Positions 9,625-21,073 of a DNA stretch of 64,000 bases are shown here, in pieces. This DNA is from Acanthosepion lycidas (lineage: Eukaryota > Mollusca > Cephalopoda > Sepiida > Sepiidae). Numbering within the stretch: position 1 is the first letter of the stretch; every line of letters begins with the position of its first letter. Both the position numbers and the translations under genes were made by a program. The notes beneath the pieces were generated by a model. The model had not been told where the DNA came from, ran no database searches, and worked only from the letters and a program-made list of their open reading frames with translations. The stretch spans positions 108,572,199-108,636,198 of the forward strand of contig OZ010587.1 of assembly GCA_963932145.1 (NCBI GenBank). The letters are read 5' to 3'.

Positions 9625-12180
9625 ATGAGAGATTGCATCATAAAAAACATTGGATTCCTATGTTGCCCACACATGTACTACAGTCTCTCGTAGATTCACT
9701 TGGTGCAATTCGTGCACATATTCACCATTAGAGCAGGCTTATTTTTCACATTTAGAAAAATCAACATTGCCCTCGATGTGTAAGCTAGTGTTCGATGTGA
9801 TAGTTACTGACACCAAAAATTAGGTTCATAGCTGTTATCAATTCTTAGCATTTAGTTTTAAAGATCGTCTGAAAAATGTACAGAAATAACTAATTTCCGC
9901 AGGTTTCTGTTTATAAACTGACTTTAAAATTTTACTATTTCAAGCATAAATCCAAATAAAGTTGATATTTTGTATTCCATACATTGAATGGAAAATGTTC
10001 ATTCATAAATTCTATGTATGAATTAACACAAGCGAAGTCTATTTTTTGCTGTATTCGATAAGTAAAAATTGTAAAAAAAAAAAAAAAAAAAAAAAAATTG
10101 TAAAACATTAAGGCTACTCAAGCAATAAGATTTGTTAGATCATAATAAAAACAAAAAGTAAATAAATGTATATAACATCATAATACTATTTTGCACAAAT
10201 TATGAGACAAAATGTTTTAAATTTACCTTGTTTATTGAAACTCACACTAAAACTACTGCATTGAATAAAATCATAATATCGTTAAATTGTTCAGTACAAT
10301 TTCTCTTTGAAGTAAATGAACGTTTTATTTGATGGCACAATGATTTAGTAATAATATGATTGTGCTATGCATCTTGTCCATAAACAATTTATAAAGCTTC
10401 AGTAAATTATAAATTTTATAAGGCCTTGCTAAGTCTCACTGATCACTAGAATGAAATCCCAGCACTACGATTTTGAACCTAAACTTCATCTTTAAACTCG
10501 TTCCCCCCCCCAAAAAAAAACGTTAACAATTTCGAAACTGTATCTTGTGACGTCATTTATCAACTTTCAAACTGAGTGTAATATCACGGTTCCAAAATCC
10601 ACCTGCCTTTAATCCATGATGCTATTACAAGCCACCAAAATAGAACTTTCGATATAAGACAGATAATAGTAGATAATACCATAAGATACAAAGCTCATTG
10701 CAAGGAAATGCTCATAAATTTCAGCTCTTATTATACAAAAGCAACAATCACCTCAGGATATGGTAACTTAAAGTGCTTTTGAAATATGAAATATGTGTAC
10801 AAAATAATAAACGTATTAACATTTGATACATTTTTTCCCATGTGGTCTAGCTTCGTGTCACCGTTTTTACATATGAAGTCACTTTGGATTAATTTGAATC
10901 CCAGCGTTCGAAAAACGCTATGATATAGACAACAGAAGTTTGTATACCACATTGAAAGCATCCAGTTCTTGATTTTTTTTTTCCATAAAAAATAACACTC
11001 TGACTGATTAAACGATGATAAATGCGGTTCACACAGTGTAAAGTCCCCGATCCTTTCATTTGCGCGAAAATGAATATAACAAAAGTTGTCTGGAATTCGA
11101 ACATTTTCATTCTAGGCCGCTCTCCATTACACCAGCTGCACAATCCGAAGTTATATGAATAATGTACATTACAATTCAAAAGTTTGAAGCCCCCCACCCT
11201 CGAATTAGCATGGAATGAAATTGAAAGAAGGGTAATAAAAAAATAAAAGTAACTCTTAGAGTTACTGAAAAAGAATGGAATCAATTGTCAGACATTGTAC
11301 TGCAGTAATCACGGCTAAAGGCGGATATTTGATGCGAGCCAAATTTTTATTATAAAATACTTTTTTTTTTGTCTTTTGTTATAAGAAAATATTTAATAAG
11401 TCAAACACTTGTATATAAAGTCAAACATCTTGTATATAAAGTACCGTGTTTGTGTCTGAGCAACTCTTCCGCTCCCACTGGTCCGATTTCAATGATTCAT
11501 AGCTCATTCAAAAGCCCTAGAAAAGTTAGGCGCAGGGAACGATTTTCGTTGAGCTCAGATTCAGAGTTGCCAGATCATGCGTGTTTAAAAATATGTTATA
11601 CTAGCCATTATCGTTGCTTTCATGATTCAAGGGAAGTAACTCTAATTTTCCTTTTATATCCAAAATTGCAGTGCACGTTTTATTATAAACTAGTTTAAAA
11701 TATGCCCTACCGAGTGGCTTTTAAGCTAGCTCCCGCGGAGCGTTCTTAAGTAGGCCATCATCACAATAGCTAGGGAGGAGTAGATGCAATAGGCATTAAT
11801 AAACTACCGATTAAATCAAAATTGATCGCTGCATTTAAGTATTGAATTAATGTTTAAGCTTACCTTTTAAAAGTTCAACATTATTTCTTCTGTTGCAACT
11901 TAATTTAAGACAATTTGATGTACGTAAATCCTTTTTTGCCATAAAAACAATTATTTTTATTTAATGAATGACAGAACAAGAGACAATTTATAAGATAAAA
12001 TTAATATAGCGTAAAGATGGAAATTAGAATTAGTTATACATTCAACATTTGAAGCGTTAGAGAAACATAATAGCTAATTAAGTAAAACCTATATTATGGA
12101 ATCTATATGAATAACTGCGAAATTGGAGCTCAATTCTCCCACGAATTCTGAGATTAAAAAGCCCAAGCTCTACTTTATAT
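9625..12180. other. Gene-free AT-rich intron stretch
   Basis: No exon of the host gene and no known repeat was recognised here. There is an A tract at 10074-10097 and a C run at 10504-10511. Open frames such as 11284-10889 (minus) have no domain and odd composition, so I treat them as chance. Confidence 0.5.
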
Positions 12181-12189
12181 TGATATTTA

Positions 12190-12480
12190 CTCGACCCAGC
12201 TCCTCACACGAAGTCGCGTTGTGACACGAGGTCGGTTTAATGTGGGGATCCCGAGCGCGTACATCAGGGCTAGGGACAAAAATTGCCCGCAGCCCGCACA
12301 ACCGTCGGTTGCGCTGGCCTATATCCGAGCACCGATCCCTTTCTCTAGTGCAATGAGAGGGCGCGGCATCGGGCAGCTGTTCCTCTGGGCTGGTAACCTC
12401 TCAGTATAATTTTCCTCAGTTTCAACGGAGCCGCCTCCTGAGAGCACTCTGCCCAATAGGGCGTTACAAACTACTCGAGA
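12190..12480. other. GC-rich segment of unknown origin
   Basis: About 290 bases are clearly richer in G and C than the surroundings (for example CCGAGCGCGTACATCAGGGC, GCCCGCAGCCCGCACAACCG). An open frame at 12221-12409 crosses it, but I recognise nothing in it. It could be an unlisted repeat or a fragment copied from elsewhere. Confidence 0.4.
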
Positions 12481-12484
12481 GGGT

Positions 12485-13216
12485 AATTTTCACACTAAAA
12501 GCTCAATATTTGCATTATATATTATCTTCTAGGTACTATCACTCTTCAGATTTAACTAATTTGCATATTGATTTTTAAAAGTTTTTCATTAACTGTTCAT
12601 TCATTGCTATTTTTTTTTTTTTTTTTTTTTTTTTTGGATGATTTTGATTTTCATATAAAAAATAGTTCTGTTTAAGAATATCGTCTTACATACTGCAGAA
12701 AAGTTTGAAATTTGCATTTTACTTGGCCTTCAATATTTGTAAAACTTTCCTTAAGCCAATTTCTGAATGAAATGTTCATTTAAAAATTTTGTTTCAAAGA
12801 TTACAAGTAATGAATATATCTTTCTTTGCGAAGCCTGCTAATGTATAATAATTTTCTCTTATGTAAAATACAAAACAATTACATTTGGGGCCAATTTAAA
12901 AAAATTCTAGGGGTTGCCTCAAACTTTTGAGCTGTTATGTAAATAATGATATCTCCTCATCCCAGAAATTGAGACAATTTTTTTAAATCGCGTTTTTTGT
13001 AATTTTTTCTTGATGAATTAAAGCTTTCTCTACCTATCGCTTATTTTCCACAGATGATATTAGAGAGTAACTGGCATGGTGGATTTATTCCATCAGGCAT
13101 ATTCTTCTGACCAACAACACAAACTGCATTATTGAAATTTCGTTTTCTGTTTAATGAATCTATCTTCATATTAAAATAATCTTTCTTTCAATTTTTTTTT
13201 TTTTTTTTTTTTTTTT
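12485..13216. other. Gene-free stretch with two T tracts
   Basis: I see no coding or repeat signal except T tracts at about 12610-12635 and 13191-13216. The second leads into the 5S-headed SINE and could be its tail poly(A) read in antisense. Confidence 0.5.
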
Positions 13217-13570
13217 AAGGGCTTATCAACCCTTTGTCGGTTATTTAAAGCCAATAAATATTTTTCGATTTTAAGAATATTTTAGAGATAATAATGATTT
13301 ACTGATACAAGTCCTACTAAGTAACCAATAGTTTGCGGGTGAAGACGTAGTCATACAATTCCTAAAGGTATTTACGCGTAATTGAATATAACGAACCCAA
13401 CTGGAATTGAAACTCTGCTCTACCATCTCCAAATTCTGAGCCGTTATCCATTACAACACCCACCCACCTAAGTTTACTACACCTGGTATTTCCAAGTAGT
13501 CACTCATCAAGGTACTAACCAGTTGCTTAACTTGGGTGATCGTAAGAGGGCCGGTGCCTGGCTGTAAGCG
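13217..13570 (-). repeat. 5S rRNA-headed SINE copy
   Basis: The end at 13490-13570 is antisense to a diverged 5S rRNA: CACCTGGTATTTCCAAG, AGTCACTCATCAAGGTACTA, TTGCTTAACTTGGGTGATCG and GGTGCCTGGCTGTAAGC align with the 3' half and internal promoter region of 5S. The middle matches the tRNA-like module of the sister copy at 47990-48080, and the tail is the shared GGCTTATCAACCCTTTGTCG. It lies about 80 bases from the Ig1a exon. Confidence 0.85.
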
Positions 13571-13648
13571 CCTCTATTCATTTGAGAAATCTGATAAAAG
13601 TATTCATTCTTACGGGGTCGTATTATACATATCATTTTTTTTTCTTAC

Positions 13649-13752
13649 CATTTGGCATTTCTTGCTGCTTTCCCATTCAAGAAACATTTAAATTCCACGT
13701 TGTCCCTTCGTTGAACACGTTCACTGCCGGTCAGCTTTACTTCATATTTTTT
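13649..13752 (-). CDS. Exon: first half of first Ig domain
   Basis: This 104-nt exon has acceptor CTTTCCAG before 13752 and donor GTAAGA after 13649. It enters in phase 0 and leaves in phase 2. It reads KKYEVKLTGSERVQ, then DNVEFKCFLNGKAARNAK plus the first two bases of a Trp codon. The cysteine in VEFKC and the split Trp 12 residues later are the conserved B- and C-strand residues of an Ig fold. It fits exactly between the EGF exon (ends phase 0 at 18485) and the Ig1b exon (starts phase 2 at 8655). That phase match is the main reason I trust so short an exon. Confidence 0.88.
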
Positions 13753-13759
13753 CTGGAAA

Positions 13760-14450
13760 GAAAAAAAAAAAATGGTTCTTCACTCACTATGATGCAAAGT
13801 TTGTAGTTTTATGCAAGGAGAAGAAAAATGAGGGAGTAAGAGTTAATTCTCGGGCCTGTATTATTTGATAATCGCTAAAGTAAATCCGTCAAATAACGAG
13901 CCATTTCCATCAAAACCACTTCGAAATTAACACTGATTAGTTAGAGGCAAGAAAAAACAATTTAAAGTTAATTTTACTTAAGCTGAAACCTTTGCAGGGA
14001 TGTAGAAGGTGATTGCCTCTTTTTTGACAGAAATAAGTGGCTGATGTCTTAAGAGGTTCTTGAAGATCAAGTGATAGCCAGTTGGTAAGGATAGTCAGGG
14101 CCTGCTTAGCACCCGACGAAGATGGATACAGTAACCAATTATGGTTAACTGTGGCCGGCGCAATTCGCTGGCATCTTGAATAGGAACAAGACAATAATAC
14201 CAGGACTCTACGTTGTCCCTCCTGGGGAAATTACAAGTAAAACCTTTTTATTCGTCCTCTTCGTATAATTCTTAATGTCTTTTTTAATACTCTCTCACTC
14301 ACTCACTAACTCACACACATGTGTGTGTTTTGCCATTTTCTTTGATTCTTACTTGTGTATGTCAATATTATATATAACTTTTTTTAATGTATAACTTGTT
14401 TTTCGTATTGATTTCATGTGTGTGTTTTTTTGTTGTTTACAGTAACATTC
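13760..14450. other. Unassigned stretch
   Basis: No gene recognised. A minus-strand open frame (14194-13937) has no domain. Positions 14285-14325 are low-complexity (CTCACTCACTCA then CACACATGTGTGTG). Confidence 0.45.
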
Positions 14451-14454
14451 ACCC

Positions 14455-16260
14455 CTTTACAAGATCCTGGGTCTACTCGAGGTAGAGGGTTACGTTTGTG
14501 TGTATAGGAGTGGAAGATAACGGTTAAATCTAGCCTTGAATAGGTTAAGATTGTAATGGAGAGCTTGTATAGTAAGCCTTTGTGCCACATATTGTCGAAA
14601 CTCTCTGAGATATCTAACGCTATGGTGTCCTCTAGGTGTGTTTGTCGTCAAGAGCCTCACTGATTCTGTGAGTGATGGTAGGACATCAGCAGTGGATCGG
14701 GCCGAACGAAACCCATACTGCTCATCGCTGAAGAGCTTGTTCTTTTTTAGGTGTTCGACGACTTCTTATTGATTATTTCCTCAAAAAGCTCACTGAGGAG
14801 ACTGAGAGTTCTGTACTGTGAGGGGGAAGGTCACACGTTCGCGATCTTGAAAACCGGGCATACGCTTGACATCTTCCACAGGGTTAGGAAGGATTTTTTC
14901 TTCAAGCAGCGATTGAATAAATTCGCTAGAATTGGGGATAATTCCGGGTTGATATTTTTTAAGAACAACCACCGTAATTTTGGGCCAGTAGTTTTCTTAC
15001 CTTTTAATAAGTCTGGATATTCCTCGTACTATGATGGTAATATTACTGAGATTGCGCTCTGTAGGAAGTTGGGGAGGGGAATGATATTTGTTATCTAACA
15101 TTGAGTCAGAGGCAAATATCGAGACGAAGAGGTTAGCCTTGTCCATCGAGGAAGACATAACCTCGAGGCTATTTATAATTGTGGGCACATCCACTTTGCC
15201 TTTGTTCATGGTTTGGTTGATTATTCACGGGATTCAATTTGTTTCTTTTCGAAGTTGGTCTGGACTGTTCGTGCGTAGCTGCATTTGGCGTATTCTAGAA
15301 TTTTTTTGCAGTGATTGTAAGCATTTCTGAATGCAGTTATGGCTGCAGTGTATTCAGTGGGTGAACCAGGCCTTTTTGTTTTTTTGCTGGAATTTTTTTG
15401 CTGGAATTTTTGAAGGCAACCTGCTTGAAGAAGTTTGAGAGGAGCTTCCATCAGTAGGAACGAAAGCTGTCCCAATCTAATTTCCTATAGCAAAAATCCT
15501 TCTATGGAATGGTACATCAGGGGAAGCTTTAGGTTTGGTTTGTTTTACGGTATATCAACCTCAATGGGTTATTTAATGCCGACAACATTTTTATTGCTGA
15601 TAATATTATCTCACTCACTCACTCACAATAAAACCTATTTCTACACACGTTAGGGTCTCAGCTATGGGCAAATAGTTAACACCCAAACAGGTGCTACTTC
15701 CTAGGGTCAAGGTGGACCTGGGAACACCAGCAACTAAGAGGTGGTTCCACGCCCCGCAAAACCTCCTTGCTGTTGGACGTAGTTTATTGTCATACCCCGG
15801 ACACGGAAACTTTAGGTTTGACATGAATCTAGACACTGATTAGGAAATGGTCTGATCTGCAAAGTGAATAAAACATCTGCTAAGCATTTATCAGGGCAGA
15901 AGATTAGAAAGAGGGTTTAGGAGTTTCACCTGATGTCCCACCGTGTCCAGGACCCGGGTAGGTTCTCCGAGGAACTGAGCTAGTTCATAGGCGATGGAGA
16001 AGTCTCTGCAATATCTGCCTTCTTCATCGGTTTTGTTTGAATGGACTAACCGTTCTTTATAGTGGATATTGAAGTCACCGCAGATATGAAAGCTGACCGA
16101 AGGAAATTGAACGCGGATATTATCCATTTTCTGAGATATCCCGTCGGAGATTACCGTCCCTTCGTTTTGAGGGTGATAGAGAGCAAAGATGAATGCGAAA
16201 CAATGGATAAGGGCCACGCGCAAGAACATATACGGGAGATCAGGGTCCCCATTTTGTTTT
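14455..16260 (-). mobile_element. LINE-X copy: endonuclease and RT fragments, split by a repeat A insertion
   Basis: Reading right to left, 16230-15900 encodes an APE-type endonuclease with YHPQNEGTVISDG, then FHICGDFNIHYKERLVHSNK and EEGRYCRDFSIAYEL; GDFN is the catalytic motif. After repeat A (15535-15800) comes a linker frame at 15475-15221, then the RT beginning: ASDSMLDNKYHSPPQLPTE, then VVVLKKYQPGIIPNSSEF. Near 14760-14640 it reads LFSDEQYGFRSARSTADVL, and a 3' fragment (YNLNLFKARFNRYL) closes at 14560-14490. The RT active site is missing and several frameshifts are present. Confidence 0.87.
15535..15800 (+). repeat. Repeat A copy inside LINE-X
   Basis: It opens with ACGGTATATCAACCTCAATG and ends near GTTTATTGTCATACCCCGG, interrupting the LINE-X copy between its endonuclease and linker parts. 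Repeat A therefore moved after LINE-X. Confidence 0.85.
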
Positions 16261-17500
16261 TTTTTCTTTACATTTTTTTTTTTTTCTTTACAATTTTTTT
16301 TTATTTTATTTTATTTTTTTTTCGTCTTTGCTACAGGGAGACTCGTCCTTGATGTAGGCCCCAAGTCCGTGGTCGTGACGACTTAGGTGGTCATGTTTTG
16401 CTATAAGAGGTTAGCATACTGGGACTGTGGGGTGTTTGAAGCATTGATATCGGTTTCTGGTTTGATATTTTAAAATTTCATTGGTTTCATGTGTGTATTG
16501 GTTAGTGGAAAACTAGTAGGTAACGAGACACACCCACAGGAGTTGCATGTATAAATAACCTGGACAGAATATTCCAGAAATGCTGCCGTAGAAATACTTT
16601 ATATTATGTTATTGAGATTCACCACCGGAGACTATTGCACGGTCCAGAAACCCATGACAAAATGGCAGTACAATAGCCCCGACATTATACACCTGATAGA
16701 ATAGCCCCCTTCGGAGTTACTCGAAGGTTTGGTTCTCTATCAAACGGATAACGCCAAAACCAAGCAAACCTTTAATTCCAGCACCTGAAGGGACAATCAA
16801 CCCAGGAAAGATGATACATGTGTGATCTGCGTGGACATGTCGCGTCTGCCCGGAAGCCAATACAATAGAATTCCTTGGGTCAGAAAGGTACCAAGACAAG
16901 CTCGCTCATGTCTATGAGGACTAAAAGACCCACTGGAAGAATGTGTTGGAGGAGTGTAACGGGGATTATATGTGCATCTCCTACTCCCATTTGAATTGGT
17001 TCAATGTTTACAAGGGCGGGGACATGCAATAGGCAAGTTATCTATTCAGCAAATAAATCAGGCTTATAAAGGAGAAGCATTATGGATCGGAGGGAGGGAG
17101 TGAGGACCCGGAGTGTGAAACGGCTGTAAACTTAGTCCCAATATCCACTTTTTAGGAAAGCGGACACTTAATCTTGGAACACTAACCATAGGTATATAGT
17201 ATTTTCCTATTTTTAATTACAATTTACAGTACCTGATTTTCTTACCGAAATAATATATTTTCAGTTCCTATTAATATTAACTCGAAGTACAAAGTTTGAA
17301 GTGCCTGCATGTAAAATATTTTAAATAAAGATTTATATTTAATATTTTTTTGATATTTTCAAAATCAGGTATGATATACCCATGGTTAGTAGGGGTATAA
17401 ATTTAATTGATGGTCAGTGTTCTAGTGTTAAACGCTCAGTTTACCACGCTGGAAAAACTTCCGTTAAATGTAAGGACCTCGAGAATTAACAATAAATTAA
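16261..17500. other. Unassigned stretch, partly coding-like
   Basis: T-rich tracts lie at 16255-16322. From about 16600 to 16930 the plus strand has long, broken frames of balanced composition (DNAKTKQTFNSST, then CVICVDMSRLPGSQYNRIPW) that look like decayed coding sequence, but I cannot assign a family. The rest (17110-17500) is AT-rich with nothing recognised. Confidence 0.35.
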
Positions 17501-17541
17501 TGTGTAAGTAAATTATTTGGGCGTGCATGCATGCGCATAAA

Positions 17542-17569
17542 TACACACACACACACACACACACACACA
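17542..17569. repeat. (CA)n microsatellite
   Basis: Fourteen AC units, followed by a short TA run. Positions 17570-18190 otherwise hold no feature I can support. Confidence 0.97.
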
Positions 17570-18189
17570 GATATATATAGGCACACGTTCTGAGGTAAGT
17601 ATTAAGAGAAAATTTAAGACAGAAAAATAGTAGGAAATGAAATAAATGCACATAGTAAAGTGAAAAAAAAAATCAGAAAAACGATAAAAATTCCCATCAC
17701 ACATTAAAAACAGACGAAATTCTATTCCTTCCTTCTGTCGTGTTAAGGTACTAAAATATCACGGGTATACTAATGCCTAAAGTGGGCCTTGGAGAGTAGA
17801 GAAAACTAAGATATTTCCTCTCTCTCTGTCTAAACACCTCATTAGCATTAACGTTCACCATCTCAAATATGTGACAGTGAGCTCTAATATGTTATAGATA
17901 GTAATTATAGTAGAAACCGATAATAATTTCTTAATTTTTTAATCTGTCATAATGAAAGGAAAAGTCTATACGCGTTATACACGTTTTTTTATTTCAGAAT
18001 GTAGTCTAAAATTAGTTTTATTTTTTACAAGTAATATTGACTTTTGCTGTCTTAGATAATGAAAGTAATCTAGGTGTGTAGTCAAATCGAAAATATATGA
18101 ACTATAGTTTTTTTTCTGTATTATAAAAATAAAATATTACTAAACTACATAAATACGCCATGTAATCTCGACAAATATTAAAATATCTT

Positions 18190-18440
18190 TCTATATTTGT
18201 GAGATGAGGTATTGTAACTATTTATACTAGTTACATTGTTTGGACTTGTCCTCATCTCCGTTGTTATATTCCCGACGTTTCGATCGTTGTACGCATTGGC
18301 CTTCTTCAGGTGATATATGTTGGAATTTCGAACCGAACCATTTTTTCGTTTCAAAATTCCAGCCTATATCACCTGAAGAAGGACGGATAGTGAAACGTCG
18401 CGAATACAACAAAAAAGATGAGGACACCTGAACAATGTAA
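18190..18440. repeat. SINE-B tails in an inverted pair
   Basis: The left arm (18196-18340) reads antisense: GAGATGAGGTATTGTAAC ... CCTTCTTCAGGTGATAT. The right arm (18355-18440) reads sense: CACCTGAAGAAGGACGG ... GATGAGGACACCTGAAC. Together they form a near-perfect hairpin of roughly 80-bp arms ending 45 bases from the EGF exon at 18485. Confidence 0.85.
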
Positions 18441-18484
18441 AGAATGTAAAATATCTTATTTTTAGGAATTCTTGTTACACTTAC

Positions 18485-18638
18485 CCTTTCACAATTGTAT
18501 CCGGTGTATTGAGCTGTGCAGTGACAATGATAACCAATTCTCCTCTCCGAACATGTGGCATTATTTTCGCAGGGTTTATCTTTGCAGCTCTTGTGGTATT
18601 GACACTGGGGGCCCTGATAACCGTATGAACATTTGCAT
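18485..18638 (-). CDS. Exon: end of EGF1 and all of EGF2
   Basis: The acceptor is TTTTTTACAG before 18638 and the donor is GTAAGT after 18485. It enters in phase 2 and leaves in phase 0 (154 nt). CKCSYGYQGPQCQ supplies cysteines 4 (from the split codon side), 5 and 6 of EGF1. Next, CKDKPCENNATCSERRIGYH and CHCTAQYTGYNC give all six cysteines of EGF2 in the C-C-C-C-x-C-C order. NAT in EGF2 is a possible glycosylation site. I see no calcium-binding EGF consensus at its start. Confidence 0.95.
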
Positions 18639-18721
18639 CTGTAAAAAAGCAAATTGCACACAAATATTAGAACATTCGATTTTTTGTTAACAGCAATTTT
18701 AATATTTTGACTAAAAATATC

Positions 18722-18749
<28 letters not shown>
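18722..18749. repeat. T tract
   Basis: About 28 T in a row, upstream of the EGF exon in gene orientation. Confidence 0.95.
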
Positions 18750-18752
<3 letters not shown>

Positions 18753-18934
18753 GTTAAGGGTTCATTTTAAACGTCCTATTTGGCATTTCTATGCTATAAT
18801 TTAAAATAAAATTCTTGATCTGTCTCCAAGCGCAGCTTCATCATTGGTAATTTAAGCACTAGATTATTTCAGTAAACAACTGAATGATAAGACCGTTGAC
18901 GTCACTGCAAAATAATTATATTAGCAAATTGCTT

Positions 18935-19260
18935 TGATTTCTTTTACTGCAAATCAACCTCAGTGGATTATTTAATGCCGACAAGAGCATTTTCTCTTCC
19001 AAAATTCATTGCTGGTAATAATCTTCTGCAAAAATGTGTTGCTGGTATTAAAACCTATTTTTACACCTTCATAGTGTTCTGGCCGCAAATTGGGGGTTAA
19101 CTATTTGCTTATAGCTGAGACCCTAACAGGTGCTACCACCCCAGGTCACGATGGACCTGGGAACACCAGCAATTAAGAAGTGGTTCCACGCTCCTCAAAT
19201 CCTCCTGCTCAGAGGCCTTGTTGTTGAATGTAGTTTATCACCTTACCCAGGACGGTATAT
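18935..19260 (+). repeat. Repeat A copy
   Basis: It contains CAAATCAACCTCAGTGG, TTAATGCCGAC, GGTTAACTATTTGC, CTAACAGGTGCTACCACC and TTGTAGTTT-like ends (GTAGTTTATCACCTTACCC). It is sense in the plus direction relative to the tail-first reading used here. Confidence 0.85.
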
Positions 19261-19344
19261 TAGCAAATATTATTGTAAAGCCACTCCTCACTCAATGACC
19301 GAAATCTTTATGGCTTCGTGTTTGTTTCCTCACAGTTTTATTTT

Positions 19345-19680
19345 GCTTAGCAAGAACACCACTCCTGTTTACTATAGCTATGATTCTTAATCAATGATCC
19401 GATTTCTTCGTCTATGTTCCGTGTCCCTTTAGGACGTTGGCGATCATGGCTCTCCACAATTTCCTGTCCTTTGTAACTCTTAATAAATTTTGTCTTTTTG
19501 TAATATCTAATTTTTTTTTTCCGCCATTCACTTATGCTCACTAGCTAGGTTATACGTGGTTTTCCTCCATCCCTCTTCCTTTCAATCTATCCTGTGAGTA
19601 TCAAATTTCCCAAGCCCTCTTTTCTTCTTATGTACCCTACACATTTCAAGAATGATGGGCTTTATTTTGAAGATTAAATG
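19345..19680 (-). mobile_element. LINE-Y C-terminal fragment
   Basis: The minus strand reads YKKTKFIKSYKGQEIVESHD in the frame 19541-19347, with SISEWRKKKI before it, matching the LINE-Y end seen at 4640-4720 (IKSYKGQENHNSQRAEGT). Positions 19680-20180 to its right hold open frames with no recognised domain. Confidence 0.72.
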
Positions 19681-20184
19681 TTGGTGTTGCTCCATAAAAT
19701 TTTGTTTTTCTTTCTGCTTCCTATGTGAGTCAGGACTTCCTGACCAACCGAATAGAAGCAAATATGGCGACCCAAAATTCAAGAGACACACTTGCTTCAA
19801 AAGGATCCGCTTTGCTACCGTTGCCAATTGTCTACTCACTTTTATCAACAAGCTTATGCCAAGGAGACAGCTGAGATTTTACCGGACTATGTATGCAAAT
19901 CCATTCTCTTATTCACATATATACGTAGAAACCTTTTAATTAAACTAAAAACATTGCAAAAGAATTTCCATTTCACTCAAAACTTTTTCTTTATTTTCCA
20001 AATTTTAAATAACAACTTTCTGCCTAACCTAAGATTTTGTGTATAATTTTTAAGCCATTTCTGAAATTTAAAATTACGAAACACAAGTATTCTTCAATAT
20101 CAATGTTTTATAATTTTTTTTTTTACAGTATTGGACGTTAAAACAATGCAAAATTTGAGTGCGTGATTGATTGGCTGATGTTTT

Positions 20185-20505
20185 TTATGGCTTATCAACC
20201 TTTAGCGGATAAAGCCGGAAATGATAATGACTTTACAAGTCTTACCAATTAATCCATAGCTGGGGGAGAAGAGGTGGATTCATACCTTATCCAAGGGTAT
20301 TTGCGTCAATATAACCAAACCAACGGGAATTGGAACTCGGCTCTCCAACTTCCAATTTCGAGCCGTTATCCCAAACACCACGCGCACATACAAACTTACA
20401 AAGCGGTCACTCATCTAGTTACTGACTAAGCTCGGCATTGTTTAACTTCGGTCATCGTGCGAGAAAAGGTGTTTCAATGTGATATGGTTATAAGCCGTGT
20501 GTGTG
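20185..20505 (-). repeat. 5S rRNA-headed SINE copy
   Basis: Antisense 5S-like sequence lies at 20410-20505 (GTCACTCATCTAGTTACTGA, TTGTTTAACTTCGGTCATCG, GGTTATAAGCC). The tRNA-like module lies at 20300-20360 (GGAATTGGAACTCGGC) and the tail begins at 20185 with GGCTTATCAACCTTTAGCG. Confidence 0.85.
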
Positions 20506-20588
20506 TGTAATAAAATACTATCTGAAAAAAGAAACTACAAAACTGTGTATTATGATTTTTTTTTTTTTTTATTAAGACAGAAACTTAC

Positions 20589-20634
20589 GTATTATTATGG
20601 CAGGTCCCACCGTTGTAACACCGTAAAGGACAAT
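20589..20634 (-). CDS. Exon: 46-nt start of EGF1
   Basis: This very short exon has acceptor CCTGCAG before 20634 and donor GTAAGT after 20589. It enters in phase 1 and leaves in phase 2. It reads CPLRCYNGGTCHNN plus part of a Thr codon: the first three EGF cysteines with the typical NGGTC loop. Joined to 18638, the domain runs C-C-C-T-C-K-C-...-C without interruption. An intron inside an EGF domain is less common than one at its border. Being too short for simple ORF calls, it rests on the phase match with both neighbours and on the EGF pattern. Confidence 0.9.
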
Positions 20635-20866
20635 CTGCAGGAAGAAATGAAAAAAAGTTAATGTATAATTCGTTTCTTTTGTTTTATCATTTCAACCCAA
20701 GCTAAACAATAATGCCACGAAGACGTAAGTGGGTGTGAGAGAATATAAGGAAAACATTAAGGCGAAAGGACAATAAAAGAACCGCAGTTAAGAAGACAAG
20801 ATAACAATTGGTACTTTCTTTTTTATTTCCAATTTTTCCCCGGACATCAATTTGTTATACAAATTA

Positions 20867-21002
20867 CAGTGAAACCCTGATATAAGAGATTTTCTCTGGT
20901 CCCAAATTAGAGCCTGTGTTAATGTAAACAAAATAGACCAAACCCGGATATAAGAGACTTATTCTCCGGTCCCGACAACTCTCTTATATCCGGGTTACAC
21001 TG
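20867..21002. mobile_element. pogo-like MITE, copy 1
   Basis: A 136-bp element flanked by TA, with ends CAGTGAAACCCTGATATAAG and its near complement (CTTATATCCGGGTTACACTG). The CAGTG and TATAA-type ends are those of pogo/Tigger relatives. It has no coding capacity. An almost identical core recurs at 61836-61988. Confidence 0.85.
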
Positions 21003-21052
21003 TATTACAAGTTGAGCCAACCGAGGTTTTTCAAAACAAGTATTACCTTTTT

Positions 21053-21073
21053 TTATATATATATATATATATA
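21053..21073. repeat. (TA)n microsatellite
   Basis: About ten TA units. Confidence 0.95.

Noticed and set aside
13937-14194. Missing Ig or EGF exon of the host gene
   Set aside because: Cysteines are present but spacing fits neither fold, and the phases 0 to 2 needed between the EGF and Ig1b exons are already met by 13649-13752.
15891-16229. Host gene encoding an endonuclease-like protein
   Set aside because: FHICGDFNIH belongs to the LINE-X APE domain and is linked to RT fragments on its left.
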